From contig DBMR01000117.1 in the NCBI GenBank assembly GCA_002298785.1, positions 43,084-107,083 of the forward strand: DNA of 64,000 nucleotides, written 5' to 3'. Positions within the stretch are counted from its first letter, which is position 1. Each line of letters begins with the position of its first letter. This document shows positions 33,371 through 42,767 of the stretch, one piece after another. The notes below the pieces were generated by a model that searched no databases, was not told the DNA's origin, and saw only the letters and a list, made by a program, of their open reading frames with translations. The DNA comes from Verrucomicrobia subdivision 3 bacterium UBA693 (lineage in GTDB: Bacteria; Verrucomicrobiota; Verrucomicrobiia; Limisphaerales; UBA8199). The position numbers and the translations under genes are program-made.

Positions 33371-35350
33371 TTATTTCTGGGCCGCTTTGGCCTGGGCCTG
33401 GGCCAGCAACTGTTCGGCACGCGTCTTCACCGAAGCGTTGCTCGTTTCCCGGATTACTTGCTCCAGGCAGGGAATGACTAATCCAGCCGCCGCGCTAAAG
33501 TCTTTGGCCTGGACGGCTTTTTCCGCCACGCGCAAAACTGCGTTTTGGGCTTCCTCGGCCACTGCGGCGTCCGCAAGATGCGGTCGGACCAATTCCAGTG
33601 CCTTTGGTGAGTTCACACCTCCCAACACGGAGAGCAGCAGCTTCTTTTCTTCCGGTTGCTGCGCCAGGGGTTGAGCCTGGCTGCACCACTCGAGAAGTTG
33701 CTCGGGTTTCAAGTCGGAATCAGTCACCAGTTTCATGAAGCTGCGCAGACACAACATTCTCTCGGTGGCATCCGTCGAGGAACCCGCGAGTTTGAGGAGA
33801 TCCGGAGCCGCATCCAGCGTGCTCCAGGAACCCAGGGCGCGAATCGCCGCCGAATGCACTTCAGGCGTGGTGCTGCCCACCGCGGCGCGCACCGCGTTTA
33901 AGGCATTCGTTCCGCCAATTGCCGCCAGGATGTTTAGCATGGATTTCTGTTGCGGAACGCCCGCCAGGGTCCAGGCGCCCGAGACCAGCGCTGCCGCCGC
34001 CTCCCGGTCTTTGGCTCTCAAACTTAGCGTCGTCAAAGTCTGCTCTAGGGCTTCCAACTCGGCCGGAGCGGTGGTTTGAAGGAAAAGCTTGATGGGCTCC
34101 GAGGCGTCGTCCGGCGGCGCCAACTCCGCCATTTTCTTGATCGCGGAAACACGCAGGCCGGCGTCCGGACCACGCACAATCCGCAACACTTCAGGATAGG
34201 CGCTCATCAAACGCCGGCGTGCGGCCAACTCAAGACCCAGGTTCACCACGTCGGAATTCTTGTCAGCCAGCATCTTCAGGATCATACCGTCCGCCTCCGG
34301 CCACGGCGAAGCGGCCAGAGCTTCCCGCGCCGCCCGTGCCAAGTCCGCGTCCGCCTCGGTGATAAACGCCGCCAGGAACGGAAGTGCGGAAGGCGATCCG
34401 ATCTGTCCCAGCGCCCGAATGGCCGCGAGCCGGGCTTCACGATTTTCGGCCCGTGCCGCCAACGCTCCCACCGGACCCACAGCCTCCGGAGCGCGCCGCA
34501 TTCCCAGCGTCTGCACCAGCAAAACTTGCCGGTCTCCCGAAGCTTTTGACAAGGCCGCCAGCAAAGCCGACGTCACCTCGTTGTTGGTGATTTCGTGCGA
34601 GAAACGGCAGGCGGCGGCAAACTCGACGTAATTGGCGCTGGCCAGCGCGCTGCCCAGGGTTTGGGCCGCGATTTTAGGCTGGCTGCGCACCCGCCCGCGC
34701 AGCACCGCGGTCTTGAGCTGCGGCGGTCCATCCACCTTGCCCAGCCATTCATAAACGGCCTGGGCTTTGCTTTCCTTTTTCGTAACCAGGAAATCGTCCC
34801 CGCAGCGCAATAATCCCTCCCAAAACGCCGGACGATTGGCAGACGCTGTGCCGGGATAAGCGGCTTCCAAGGCGGATACGGCCGCGCTGCCGCCAATTCT
34901 ACCCAGGGCGCGCGCGGCTGCCTGAGCGGCATCCGGGTCCGGCGATTTCAACAGTGCTTTTAAGGTCGGCACGGCACCTTCATCACGGCGCACACCGACG
35001 CTCCCGATCACTCCCACGAGATTGCGGCCCTGGGTCGTCTTGAGCGCTTGGCGCAAGGCCTGGTCCACCGCCTTCCCCGGAATGGTTTCCAAAGCGTAGC
35101 GAGCGCTGTGCGAAAGTTGGTCGTCTCCCAACAACCCAGCCAGCGCCGGCACGGACGCCTCGGTCCCCACGCGACTTAATTCACGGCAGGCATCCATTTT
35201 CTCCTTCAAACCGGCGCCTGAATTCAAAACCGCCAGGGATTTTGCTTCGGTGGCGGTGTTTGTTCCCGGCGGAATCTGCGCCTTCGCGGAAGGCAGGCAA
35301 AGCATCAACGCCGCCAGCAGGGCGGAGGTCGAAATAGCGAATAGTTTCAT
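33371..35350 (-). CDS. Exported HEAT-repeat protein
   Basis: 659 aa with a signal peptide (MKLFAISTSALLAALMLCLPSAKA). The rest is a solenoid of about 14 HEAT-like helix pairs, such as ASVPALAGLLGDDQLSHSARYAL, AVPTLKALLKSPDPDAAQAAARALGRIG and ARLAAIRALGQIGSPSALPFLAAF. No catalytic domain is visible; a binding or scaffold role in the periplasm is likely. It lies 25 bases behind the Gfo/Idh/MocA gene at 35376-36728 on the same strand, a probable operon. PVC genomes often place HEAT proteins beside heme or oxidoreductase domains, but here no heme motif is present. Confidence 0.88.
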   Translation of the reverse strand: MKLFAISTSALLAALMLCLPSAKAQIPPGTNTATEAKSLAVLNSGAGLKEKMDACRELSRVGTEASVPALAGLLGDDQLSHSARYALETIPGKAVDQALRQALKTTQGRNLVGVIGSVGVRRDEGAVPTLKALLKSPDPDAAQAAARALGRIGGSAAVSALEAAYPGTASANRPAFWEGLLRCGDDFLVTKKESKAQAVYEWLGKVDGPPQLKTAVLRGRVRSQPKIAAQTLGSALASANYVEFAAACRFSHEITNNEVTSALLAALSKASGDRQVLLVQTLGMRRAPEAVGPVGALAARAENREARLAAIRALGQIGSPSALPFLAAFITEADADLARAAREALAASPWPEADGMILKMLADKNSDVVNLGLELAARRRLMSAYPEVLRIVRGPDAGLRVSAIKKMAELAPPDDASEPIKLFLQTTAPAELEALEQTLTTLSLRAKDREAAAALVSGAWTLAGVPQQKSMLNILAAIGGTNALNAVRAAVGSTTPEVHSAAIRALGSWSTLDAAPDLLKLAGSSTDATERMLCLRSFMKLVTDSDLKPEQLLEWCSQAQPLAQQPEEKKLLLSVLGGVNSPKALELVRPHLADAAVAEEAQNAVLRVAEKAVQAKDFSAAAGLVIPCLEQVIRETSNASVKTRAEQLLAQAQAKAAQK

Positions 35351-35375
35351 AGGTCTCGCGAGTAAGTGTTGAGTC

Positions 35376-36728
35376 TCAGATAATCCACGGCGCCCGCATG
35401 GCCCGCGATCGCAACCGGTTGGCCTCGGGGTCCTTCACGAACTCCTCCTTCACCGGATCGTATTTCATATCGCGTTTGAGCCACATGCAAATGTTGGCGG
35501 CATGCACGGTGGACATCGAGCGATGCATCATTTCCGGGTGCGCCATGGTTTGCCGACGGGTCTTGATGCAGTTGAAAAAGTCGCGCACATGGCTCATGGG
35601 CCGCTGCGTCCGAGCCATATAATCATTAACGATCTTTGAAAAATCCCGCAACCATTCGGGCGAGGAGACTTCCGGCTTGGGGTAACCGTCAGCCACCGCC
35701 ACCCAGCCTTCGGTGCCTTCATACTTTACGCCACAAGACCCGTGCCACCCATCGCGCTGCAGGATCATGCGAATGCCATTGGCAAAGCGCGTTTCCATGC
35801 CGTCGCCGGATTCATTCTTCACATAACCGTAATCGATCGCCGCAGTCTCGGATGCGCCAATCGCCACCTGGCATTGCGCGAACGTGTGCGCGCCCCATTC
35901 CCCGATGCAACTGGTATGAAAATCATAAAATCCACGCCATCCACCCCGCGCGTAAGCCGAGTTATAAGGGCGCCACGGACACGGCCCCAGCCACTGATCC
36001 CAATCCACCTCGTCTTTGGACGGTTCTGGCTCCGCCGGCAGCCAGTCGTGCCGCAACTCGGCCGCGTCCCAGGGCGCGATGTGCGCTCGCACCGTGTGCA
36101 CCCGGCCCAAGCGGCCTTTGCGCAGCAGCTCGTTCGCAAAAGTAAAATTGTCCTCACTCAGCCGTTGCGTGCCGGTCTGATACACCCGGCCATAGCGTTT
36201 CGCCGTCTCCACCACGGCGCGTCCCTCGGCGATGGTCATGGCCGAGGGCTTTTCCGAATACACGTCTTTGCCGGCGCGCATCGCCATAATCGACGCCAGC
36301 GCGTGCCAGCGATCACCTGTCGCGATCAACAGGGCGTCGATGTCCGTCCGCAAGGCCAGGAATTCCCGGATATCCCGGTAGGTGGCGCAATCGTTGTTGC
36401 CGTAACGTCCATCCACCATGCGCTTGATGGCTTCGCGCTGGCTCTTCTTCGCGTCACACACCGCCACAAATTGCACATCTTTTTCCGGCAGCATCCAGCC
36501 CAACACACCAGTGCCACGCCCCCCGATCCCCAGTCCGCCGAGCACGATGCGCTCGCTGGGCGGCACAGCTCCATTCAAACCCAAGGCCGAGCCGGGAATT
36601 ATCGTCGGAAACGCCGCCACCCCGGCCGCCAGGGCGCTGCGCCGCAGAAACGCGCGGCGCGAGAGGGAGTGACGATCAGAAATCGCGGCGGCACGGCGCC
36701 GTACATTGGTTGGGGTCTGATTTGACAT
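35376..36728 (-). CDS. Tat-exported Gfo/Idh/MocA-family oxidoreductase
   Basis: 450 aa. The Tat signal contains SRRAFLRRSALAAGVAAFP (about residues 24-42). The dinucleotide fold has IVLGGLGIGGRGTGV, and the family motif is YSEKPSAMTIAEG. The active-site region includes YQTGTQRLSEDNF, WLGPCPWRPYNSAYARGGW and GEWGAHTFAQ. C-terminal MHRSMSTVHAANICMWL is typical of this exported subgroup. First gene of a likely operon with the HEAT protein; divergent from gnd. Substrate unknown, presumably a sugar or polyol. Confidence 0.92.
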   Translation of the reverse strand: MSNQTPTNVRRRAAAISDRHSLSRRAFLRRSALAAGVAAFPTIIPGSALGLNGAVPPSERIVLGGLGIGGRGTGVLGWMLPEKDVQFVAVCDAKKSQREAIKRMVDGRYGNNDCATYRDIREFLALRTDIDALLIATGDRWHALASIMAMRAGKDVYSEKPSAMTIAEGRAVVETAKRYGRVYQTGTQRLSEDNFTFANELLRKGRLGRVHTVRAHIAPWDAAELRHDWLPAEPEPSKDEVDWDQWLGPCPWRPYNSAYARGGWRGFYDFHTSCIGEWGAHTFAQCQVAIGASETAAIDYGYVKNESGDGMETRFANGIRMILQRDGWHGSCGVKYEGTEGWVAVADGYPKPEVSSPEWLRDFSKIVNDYMARTQRPMSHVRDFFNCIKTRRQTMAHPEMMHRSMSTVHAANICMWLKRDMKYDPVKEEFVKDPEANRLRSRAMRAPWII

Positions 36729-36832
36729 GCCCCAGAGCTAAGCCTCTTCCCAGGAGAAATGCAAACTGGTTTTTCCTAGCGTGACATGAGGTTTTTTGTA
36801 TCGTTCCCGCGTTAAGGAAAGCAAAACGAAAT

Positions 36833-38287
36833 ATGGAACCAAATGCTGATATCGCCGTTATTGGCCTGGCGGTCATGGGCCAGAACCTGATTTTGAATAT
36901 GAACGACCACGGCTACACCGTGGTGGCCTTCAACCGGACGATCGCCAAAGTGGACGAGTTTCTCGCCAAGGAAGCCAAGGGCACGAAAGTGCTGGGCGCA
37001 CATTCGTTCGAAGAAATGGCCCGGCTGCTAAAACGCCCCCGCCGCGTCATGCTCATGGTCAAAGCCGGCGCGCCGGTCGACGAATTCATCGAGCACCTGC
37101 TCCCGCATCTGGAACCCGGCGACATCATTATCGATGGCGGCAATTCCCTGTTCGAAGACACCATGCGCCGCACCAAATACGTCGAAAGCAAAGGCCTGCT
37201 CTATATTGGCACCGGGGTTTCCGGAGGTGAAGAGGGCGCACGCCGCGGACCCAGCATTATGCCCGGCGGCTCGCCCGCCGCCTGGCCCCACGTCAAAGAA
37301 ATCTTCCAGGCCGTTGCCGCCAAAGTCGAAAACGGTGCTCCGTGTTGCGATTGGGTAGGCGAAAACGGCGCCGGCCATTACGTTAAAATGGTCCACAACG
37401 GCATCGAATACGGCGACATGCAGCTCATCTGCGAAGCCTACAACCTCATGAAAGCCGGGTTGGGCATGTCCGCGGACGAAATGCACCAGGTCTTCGCCCA
37501 ATGGCAGGAAGGCGAACTCAATTCCTACCTGATCGAAATCACCCGCGACATCCTCGCGTTCAAGGACACCGACGGCCAGCCGCTCGTGGACAAAATCCTG
37601 GATACCGCAGGCCAGAAAGGCACCGGGAAATGGACCGTTATGTCCTCCCAGGAACTGGGAATTCCCATTACCCTCATTGCTGAAGCAGTCTACGCCCGCA
37701 TGATTTCAGCTTTCAAGGACCAGCGCGTGGCTGCCAGCGCCCGGCTCCGCGGCCCGAACCCGGCCATCAAGGGCGATCGCACCAAAATCATCGAGGATAT
37801 TCGCCGCGCCTTATACGCCTCCAAAATCGTCTCCTACGCCCAGGGTTACATGCTGATGCGGGCGGCGGCTGAACAAAACCAGTGGAACCTCAACTACGGC
37901 GGTATCGCGCTCATGTGGCGCGGCGGTTGCATCATCCGCAGCGTGTTCCTTGGCCGAATCAAAGAAGCTTTCGACAAAAACCCGCGGCTGCAGAATCTGA
38001 TGCTGGACCCGTTCTTCCGCAAGGCACTGAACGCTTCCCACCGGTCCTGGCGTAACGTCGTGGCCACCGCCGCCAAAAAGGGCATCCCGGTTCCAGCCCT
38101 CGGCACCGCACTGGCCTTCTATGATGGCTACCGCAGCGAACGCCTCCCCGCCAACCTCCTGCAGGCCCAGCGGGATTACTTCGGCGCTCACACTTATGAG
38201 CGCGTCGATCAACCTCGCGGGCAGTTCTTCCACACCAACTGGACCGGCCGCGGCGGCGACACCGCCTCGGGCACCTACACCGCGTAA
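36833..38287 (+). CDS. gnd: 6-Phosphogluconate dehydrogenase, decarboxylating
   Basis: 484 aa, matching the long (prokaryotic/eukaryotic type) enzyme of the oxidative pentose phosphate pathway; makes ribulose 5-phosphate, CO2 and NADPH in the cytosol. N-terminal GLAVMGQNLILNMNDHGYTV (about 9-28) is the coenzyme site. GTGVSGGEEGARRGPSIMPGG and GHYVKMVHNGIEYGDMQL carry the catalytic lysine. The C-terminal domain has LAQGYMLMRAA-like SYAQGYMLMRA and ends with YERVDQPRGQFFHTNW. An AAGGAAAG box sits ahead of ATG 36833. Confidence 0.97.
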   Translation: MEPNADIAVIGLAVMGQNLILNMNDHGYTVVAFNRTIAKVDEFLAKEAKGTKVLGAHSFEEMARLLKRPRRVMLMVKAGAPVDEFIEHLLPHLEPGDIIIDGGNSLFEDTMRRTKYVESKGLLYIGTGVSGGEEGARRGPSIMPGGSPAAWPHVKEIFQAVAAKVENGAPCCDWVGENGAGHYVKMVHNGIEYGDMQLICEAYNLMKAGLGMSADEMHQVFAQWQEGELNSYLIEITRDILAFKDTDGQPLVDKILDTAGQKGTGKWTVMSSQELGIPITLIAEAVYARMISAFKDQRVAASARLRGPNPAIKGDRTKIIEDIRRALYASKIVSYAQGYMLMRAAAEQNQWNLNYGGIALMWRGGCIIRSVFLGRIKEAFDKNPRLQNLMLDPFFRKALNASHRSWRNVVATAAKKGIPVPALGTALAFYDGYRSERLPANLLQAQRDYFGAHTYERVDQPRGQFFHTNWTGRGGDTASGTYTA

Positions 38288-38315
38288 ACCACGCTTCCAA
38301 CTCTCTCCCCGACTG

Positions 38316-38504
38316 GTGACCCTCGCCGCGCTGGCCCTCGGCGCGACGACTTACCTGAATTACCATGACATCGGCCAGCATTGGAAATATCAGGACTCGA
38401 ACTACATGTACAACCAGTTCGGCGTGGACCACAAGAATTACGCGAAATTCGAGGCGGACATGGCCAGGAAGATGGCCCAACAAAAACCAGCGCCGAGAAT
38501 GTAA
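38316..38504 (+). CDS. Possible 62-aa protein after gnd
   Basis: A frame open from inside gnd becomes protein-like after the gnd stop. GTG 38316 gives VTLAALALGATTYLNYHDI, a hydrophobic start that could be a signal or anchor. A polar helical end follows (DHKNYAKFEADMARKMAQ). No ribosome site is visible and I do not recognise a family. Part of the open frame 38121-38315 overlaps gnd in another frame and is not credible. Confidence 0.35.
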   Translation: MTLAALALGATTYLNYHDIGQHWKYQDSNYMYNQFGVDHKNYAKFEADMARKMAQQKPAPRM

Positions 38505-38533
38505 AAGCTAGAGCGGTCCAGGCCAGAGTTACC

Positions 38534-39040
38534 TCAAGCCGTGCCGCGCTGCGCCAGGATCAGGTCCCGGATCGCTTTCGGATCCGGAATGCATCGGATT
38601 TCCTCGGACGCCTCCACTGTCGCCGCAGTCGAAAGAGTCAGGTCGCCGATTCCTACCAGTCGTTGCATGAAGTTCTGATCCACATCGATGGAGCGAATGT
38701 CGCGAGGATTGTAGTCCAGGTAACATTTCGAAAAAAGGCCGCGTTCAAGCGTAATACGCTGGGGATAGATGCGCAGCACCGTTGCCGCTCTGCGGAAGTA
38801 GGCAATGAACGGTGGGACAATCAGGAAGAAAAAGAACAGGTGCCAAAAATACCCCCACCAAGAGGGCCGCACCTCCGCCAACAACTCGCCCAAACCGACG
38901 GCCGGCTTCGCAACGCCGGATCCCGCCCCGGCTTTCGGTTCCGCCGCCAACCTCTCCGCCACCGGGTAACCGCATTGCGGGCAGGCATGAGCCGCGTCTG
39001 AGACCTGTTTGCCACAATCAGGACAGTTGATGAGAGCCAT
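38534..39040 (-). CDS. Zinc-ribbon membrane protein with bacterial PH (bPH2/YdbS-like) domain
   Basis: 168 aa from ATG 39040, preceded by a good AAGGA box; the frame is open from 39187. The N-terminus is a zinc ribbon (INCPDCGKQVSDAAHACPQCGYPV). A low-complexity linker leads to hydrophobic segments (WWGYFWHLFFFFLIVPPFIAYF), then a bPH2 domain (LRIYPQRITLERGLFSKCYLDYNPRDIRSIDVDQNFMQRLVGIGDLTLSTA). Such proteins sit in the inner membrane; role unknown. Convergent with the small frame after gnd. Confidence 0.85.
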   Translation of the reverse strand: MALINCPDCGKQVSDAAHACPQCGYPVAERLAAEPKAGAGSGVAKPAVGLGELLAEVRPSWWGYFWHLFFFFLIVPPFIAYFRRAATVLRIYPQRITLERGLFSKCYLDYNPRDIRSIDVDQNFMQRLVGIGDLTLSTAATVEASEEIRCIPDPKAIRDLILAQRGTA

Positions 39041-39247
39041 AGTTTCCTTCCATGCGCCGAGGCTGATTGGATTCCCCGGGCCTGGTTCCAAGACTAGGCG
39101 CGCCAGCGTGGACTGCAAGCAAAACCGGGGCGGTTGAAACCGCCAGGACGTGGCCGACGCCAGGCGTTGCTCGATCCCCGCGGTCATCTTGACGGCAATG
39201 GTTTACGCTGGTACGGTGCCTAATACAGATGTTTAACGATTTCCATC

Positions 39248-39625
39248 ATGACGCCTGAGTTGGGTCCATACAGGTTTTTGGCCCTGCTGGCTGCAGCGGC
39301 AGCGCTGTTCGCACTCACCCCCTTGGCCTTGGCTTGGGTGTGGGCCCGGGTATTTTCCCCGCCCAAACCCGGCACCGACAAGAGCGCAGCGTATGAGTGC
39401 GGGCTGGAATCCCGGGGGGAAGCCTGGGTGCGATTCCGCTCCGAATACTATCTCTATGCCGTCATCTTTCTGGTGTTGGATGTGGAAACCCTTTTCCTCC
39501 TGCCGTTCGCCGTTTCGTTTTCAAGGCTCCCAACGGGCGCCGTGGTGGCGATGCTGATTTTCCTGCTCCTATTGGTGGAAGGGGTGGTCTGGGCCTGGAA
39601 TAAAGGCGTGCTGAGCTGGAAATGA
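39248..39625 (+). CDS. nuoA: NADH-quinone oxidoreductase subunit A
   Basis: 125 aa, three transmembrane segments. Family markers: SAAYECGLESRGEAWVRFRSEYYLYAVIFLVLDVETLFLLPFAV, containing the conserved YECG and DVE motifs that line the quinone channel of complex I. First gene of a five-gene nuo cluster; nuoB starts 31 bases after its stop. No clear promoter was identified in the short space before ATG 39248. Confidence 0.95.
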   Translation: MTPELGPYRFLALLAAAAALFALTPLALAWVWARVFSPPKPGTDKSAAYECGLESRGEAWVRFRSEYYLYAVIFLVLDVETLFLLPFAVSFSRLPTGAVVAMLIFLLLLVEGVVWAWNKGVLSWK

Positions 39626-39656
39626 CTCCACACCACCGCTCCCCGAATTAATCATC

Positions 39657-40271
39657 ATGGACGAACACCTGCGCAACGAACTCAGCCGCCAGGGCATCTT
39701 CGTCACCACCCTGGAAGAACTTTATAACTGGGGACGGAAGAATTCCCTGTGGCCCCTCGGATTCGGCCTGGCCTGCTGCGCCATCGAAATGATCGCGACC
39801 TCCATGGCACGGCATGATCTCGCGAGGTTTGGCGCCGAAGTCTTTCGCCCGTCACCCCGCCAGGCTGATTTAATGATTGTGGCTGGCACGGTCACCAAGA
39901 AAATGGCGCCGCAGGTGGTCCGCCTCTATAACCAAATGGCCGAGCCCAAATACGTAATCGCCATGGGGGCTTGCGCCATTTCCGGCGGACCGTTCAAGCA
40001 AGGGTACAACGTGCTGAAAGGCATCGACCGCTATCTACCCGTAGACGTCCACATACCGGGCTGCCCCCCGCGGCCAGAGGCGCTTCTGCACGCGTTTATG
40101 ACCCTCCAGGAAAAAATCGCCGCGCAGGCCCTTACCGGTGAGCAGCGCCCGCGCCACCTGCGTGCCGACGCCCCCGGGGCCTTTCCCGTCCCGGAGTTTG
40201 GTGCTCATGATCTGCAGCCTCCCCACAATCCAGAGGTCTGGACACCCCCCAGGTTAGCGAGGGAAAGCTGA
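39657..40271 (+). CDS. nuoB: NADH-quinone oxidoreductase subunit B
   Basis: 204 aa, carries the N2 iron-sulfur cluster. The adjacent cysteines are in LACCAIEM, and the others in GACAISGG and IPGCPPRPEAL. RFGAEVFRPSPRQADLMIVAGT is typical of NuoB. The C-terminus is extended by about 45 residues beyond the conserved core (EQRPRHLRADAPGAFPV onward). Its TGA overlaps the ATG of nuoC by one base, suggesting coupled translation. Confidence 0.96.
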   Translation: MDEHLRNELSRQGIFVTTLEELYNWGRKNSLWPLGFGLACCAIEMIATSMARHDLARFGAEVFRPSPRQADLMIVAGTVTKKMAPQVVRLYNQMAEPKYVIAMGACAISGGPFKQGYNVLKGIDRYLPVDVHIPGCPPRPEALLHAFMTLQEKIAAQALTGEQRPRHLRADAPGAFPVPEFGAHDLQPPHNPEVWTPPRLARES

Positions 40272-40900
40272 TGGAAACCTTGGAGCAGATCAAAACCCGA
40301 GTGGAGCTGGCCGTGCCCGGAGCAAGCCTGACCGTGATTCAAAACGGCAGTCCCTGCGCCCAGCATTCCATCCTAGTGGACAACGAGCATGCGCTGGAAG
40401 TCGCGCGTTTTCTCCAACAGGATCCGCAACTGCGGCTGGACTACCTTTCCAATGTCACCGGAGTGGATTGGCTCGAACAGGTCCTCCAGGAAAAATCGCG
40501 CAGTCGCCGCGTCATTGACGGGGTGGAACGGGAAATTGAGGAAACCACGGAAAAGCGGGTGCCCGGTTACCTCGAGGCGATTTATCACCTCTACTCGATG
40601 GAACTCAAGCACGGGCCAGTCATCCTGCGCTTGCGCACCTCCGATCGGGCCAAAGGCACGGTGCTTCCCTCCCTAACTCCTTTGTGGCGCGGAGCGGAGT
40701 TCCAGGAGCGTGAGATCTTCGATCTCTACGGCATCCGTTTTGAAGGCCACCCAGACCTGCGCCGCATCCTGATGTGGGACAGCTTCGCGGACCATCCCAT
40801 GCGCAAAGACTACGTGGAACCGGACGACTACGAATACGAACCGACGCCCCACGACGAAGTGCTGGAGCGCGCCCGGCAACATTATCTTCCCAGGACATGA
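40271..40900 (+). CDS. nuoC: NADH-quinone oxidoreductase subunit C
   Basis: 209 aa, a peripheral-arm subunit separate from NuoD. Conserved parts are LRLDYLSNVTGVDW, then the family signature VPSLTPLWRGAEFQEREIFDLYGIRFEGHPDLRRILM (seen as LPSLTPLWRGAEFQERE and onward) and DSFADHPMRKDY. Between them is an unusual charged insert (EKSRSRRVIDGVEREIEE). It overlaps nuoB by one base and nuoD by four. Confidence 0.95.
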   Translation: METLEQIKTRVELAVPGASLTVIQNGSPCAQHSILVDNEHALEVARFLQQDPQLRLDYLSNVTGVDWLEQVLQEKSRSRRVIDGVEREIEETTEKRVPGYLEAIYHLYSMELKHGPVILRLRTSDRAKGTVLPSLTPLWRGAEFQEREIFDLYGIRFEGHPDLRRILMWDSFADHPMRKDYVEPDDYEYEPTPHDEVLERARQHYLPRT

Positions 40901-42093
40901 CGGGCCCGGATTCTTCCCACACGCATACCGATACTGCCTCGCCTCCTGCCTGGCGGCGACCGACTTATGAACTTCGACCGCAAGCCGAGGGCGATGGCCG
41001 CATGCTCGAGATCTCGATGGGGCCGCAACATCCCTCCACGCACGGCGTCTTCCGCATGGACGTGATGCTGGACGGCGAACGGGTGGTCAAACTGAAACCC
41101 GTCTTCGGCTACCTGCATCGAAATCACGAAAAGATCGGGGAGAGCACCACGTATCTAGCCTCGATGCCCTATACCGACCGGCTTGATTATTTTTGTTCTC
41201 TGACCAATAACTGGGCTTACGCCCTCGCGGTGGAGCGACTCGCCGGCCTACAAGTCCCGGAACGCGCGGAATACATCCGCGTCATTCTCGCGGAACTAAC
41301 GCGCCTTCAAAATCACGCGTGCCTGGGCGGCTTTCTCCTGCAGGATATGGGCGCCAGCGGCACGCCGCTCATGTACGCCTTCCGCGAGCGCGAGAAGATT
41401 CTCGACTTGTTTGAAGCGCTGACCGGCGCCCGCATGATGTGCAATTACATGCGGTTCGGCGGATGCCGGTGCGACCTGCCGCCGGGGTGGCTGGAGCGCG
41501 CGCGCGCGCTGGTGGCCGGCTTCCCGCGATTCCTTGATGAATTCGAGGCCCTCCTGACCGGAAACGAAATACTGATGTCGCGCACCCAAGGCGTCGGGGT
41601 GCTGCCGCGCGAACTGGCCATCAACGCCAGTATCACCGGTCCGGGATTGCGTGCCAGCGGCGTGAATTACGACCTGCGCAAAGCCGACCCCTATGGCATC
41701 TACCCCCGGTTTTCCTTCCGGATTCCGCTGGGAGATCATGGGGATGTCTACGACCGTTACATGATGCGCGTGCTCGAAATGCGCGAGTCGCTCAAAATCC
41801 TGGAGCAGGCCTTGCGGGACATTCCAGACGGCCCGATCATCGATCCGAAAGCCAAAATTCGCGGGTTCCGGCCAAAGCCGGGTGAAGCTTATGCGCGCCT
41901 TGAGGGGCCCAAAGGCGAATTGGGCTTTTTCCTGATCAGTGATGGTTCACCGAACCCTTATCGCTACCGGGTGCGACCTCCCAGCCTCATCAATCTCACC
42001 GTGCTGGAGGATTTGTGCCTGGGACACCACGTGGCCGATGTCGTGATCATTCTGGGTAGTGTGGATATAGTCTTAGGCGAGGTGGACCGCTGA
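40897..42093 (+). CDS. nuoD: NADH-quinone oxidoreductase subunit D
   Basis: 398 aa. ATG 40897 overlaps the nuoC stop (ATGA); the frame opens at 40774 inside nuoC, which is not the true start. The quinone-site loop MGPQHPSTHGVFRM (about 41-54) is intact. GYLHRNHEKIGE, DYFCSLTNNWAYALAVERL and the conserved C-terminal ILGSVDIVLGEVDR end are all present. The N-terminal 30 residues (MTGPDSSHTHTDTASPPAW) are variable. Confidence 0.96.
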   Translation: MTGPDSSHTHTDTASPPAWRRPTYELRPQAEGDGRMLEISMGPQHPSTHGVFRMDVMLDGERVVKLKPVFGYLHRNHEKIGESTTYLASMPYTDRLDYFCSLTNNWAYALAVERLAGLQVPERAEYIRVILAELTRLQNHACLGGFLLQDMGASGTPLMYAFREREKILDLFEALTGARMMCNYMRFGGCRCDLPPGWLERARALVAGFPRFLDEFEALLTGNEILMSRTQGVGVLPRELAINASITGPGLRASGVNYDLRKADPYGIYPRFSFRIPLGDHGDVYDRYMMRVLEMRESLKILEQALRDIPDGPIIDPKAKIRGFRPKPGEAYARLEGPKGELGFFLISDGSPNPYRYRVRPPSLINLTVLEDLCLGHHVADVVIILGSVDIVLGEVDR

Positions 42094-42133
42094 AGCGTGC
42101 CCCGCGTTCGAGGCCGGTTTAAGCAACATCAAA

Positions 42134-42763
42134 ATGCTAGGCAAAGGTATACTAAAAGGCATGGGCGAGACCGCGCGGAACTTCTTCGGAAGTTACGCGA
42201 GCGAGGATCGTCTGGTCACCGTCCAATACCCGGAGCAACGCCTGCCGCAAATCGAGGCGATGCGCAATTTTCCCTTCCTGGTTTTTGACGGGACCGATCC
42301 CGTCCAGGGCCTGCGCTGTGTGGCCTGCCAAATATGTGAAAAGGAATGCCCGCCCAAGTGCATCTACATCGTCAAAGACTCCGCCAAAAAACCTGATTAC
42401 ATCGGCAAACTTCAATTCCAGCCGAAAGTCTTTGATATTGATATCTCGGTCTGCATGAGCTGCCAGATTTGCGTCGAAGTCTGCCCCTTCGATGCGATCA
42501 AGATGAACGTCGAATACGAACTGAGCTCCTCTGACCGCTTTGGCTCCCTGCTGCTGAACAAGCAGGACTTGACCCGCCCGAATTCGTATTTTCACAAGAT
42601 TCATCCGTCTGAGGCCGCCGAGGTGGATGGCCGACTCCAGGCGGAAAAGGAAAAGGTTCAGGCGAAAGCCAGGCTGGAAGCCGAAGCCAAAGCCAAGGCG
42701 GCCGCCGCCCCCAAGCCCACCCCTGCCCCCGCGCCGTTAACACCCGCGTCGGCCCCGGCTTGA
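42134..42763 (+). CDS. nuoI: NADH-quinone oxidoreductase subunit I, with Ala/Pro/Lys-rich tail
   Basis: 209 aa. Two [4Fe-4S] motifs are complete: CVACQICEKECP (about 57-68) and CMSCQICVEVCP (about 106-117), transferring electrons to N2. ETARNFFGSYAS at the start is typical. The last ~45 residues (from EVDGRLQAEKEKVQAKAR through a run of Ala, Pro and Lys) are low complexity and not part of the usual family. nuoH, which normally precedes nuoI, is missing here. The next gene starts a few bases after its stop. Confidence 0.93.
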   Translation: MLGKGILKGMGETARNFFGSYASEDRLVTVQYPEQRLPQIEAMRNFPFLVFDGTDPVQGLRCVACQICEKECPPKCIYIVKDSAKKPDYIGKLQFQPKVFDIDISVCMSCQICVEVCPFDAIKMNVEYELSSSDRFGSLLLNKQDLTRPNSYFHKIHPSEAAEVDGRLQAEKEKVQAKARLEAEAKAKAAAAPKPTPAPAPLTPASAPA

Positions 42764-42767
42764 TCGA

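Noticed and set aside
33371..35350. Repetitive pattern that could suggest a tandem DNA repeat or CRISPR
   Set aside because: The periodicity is at protein level (HEAT helices); the DNA units are not similar and have no fixed spacer length.
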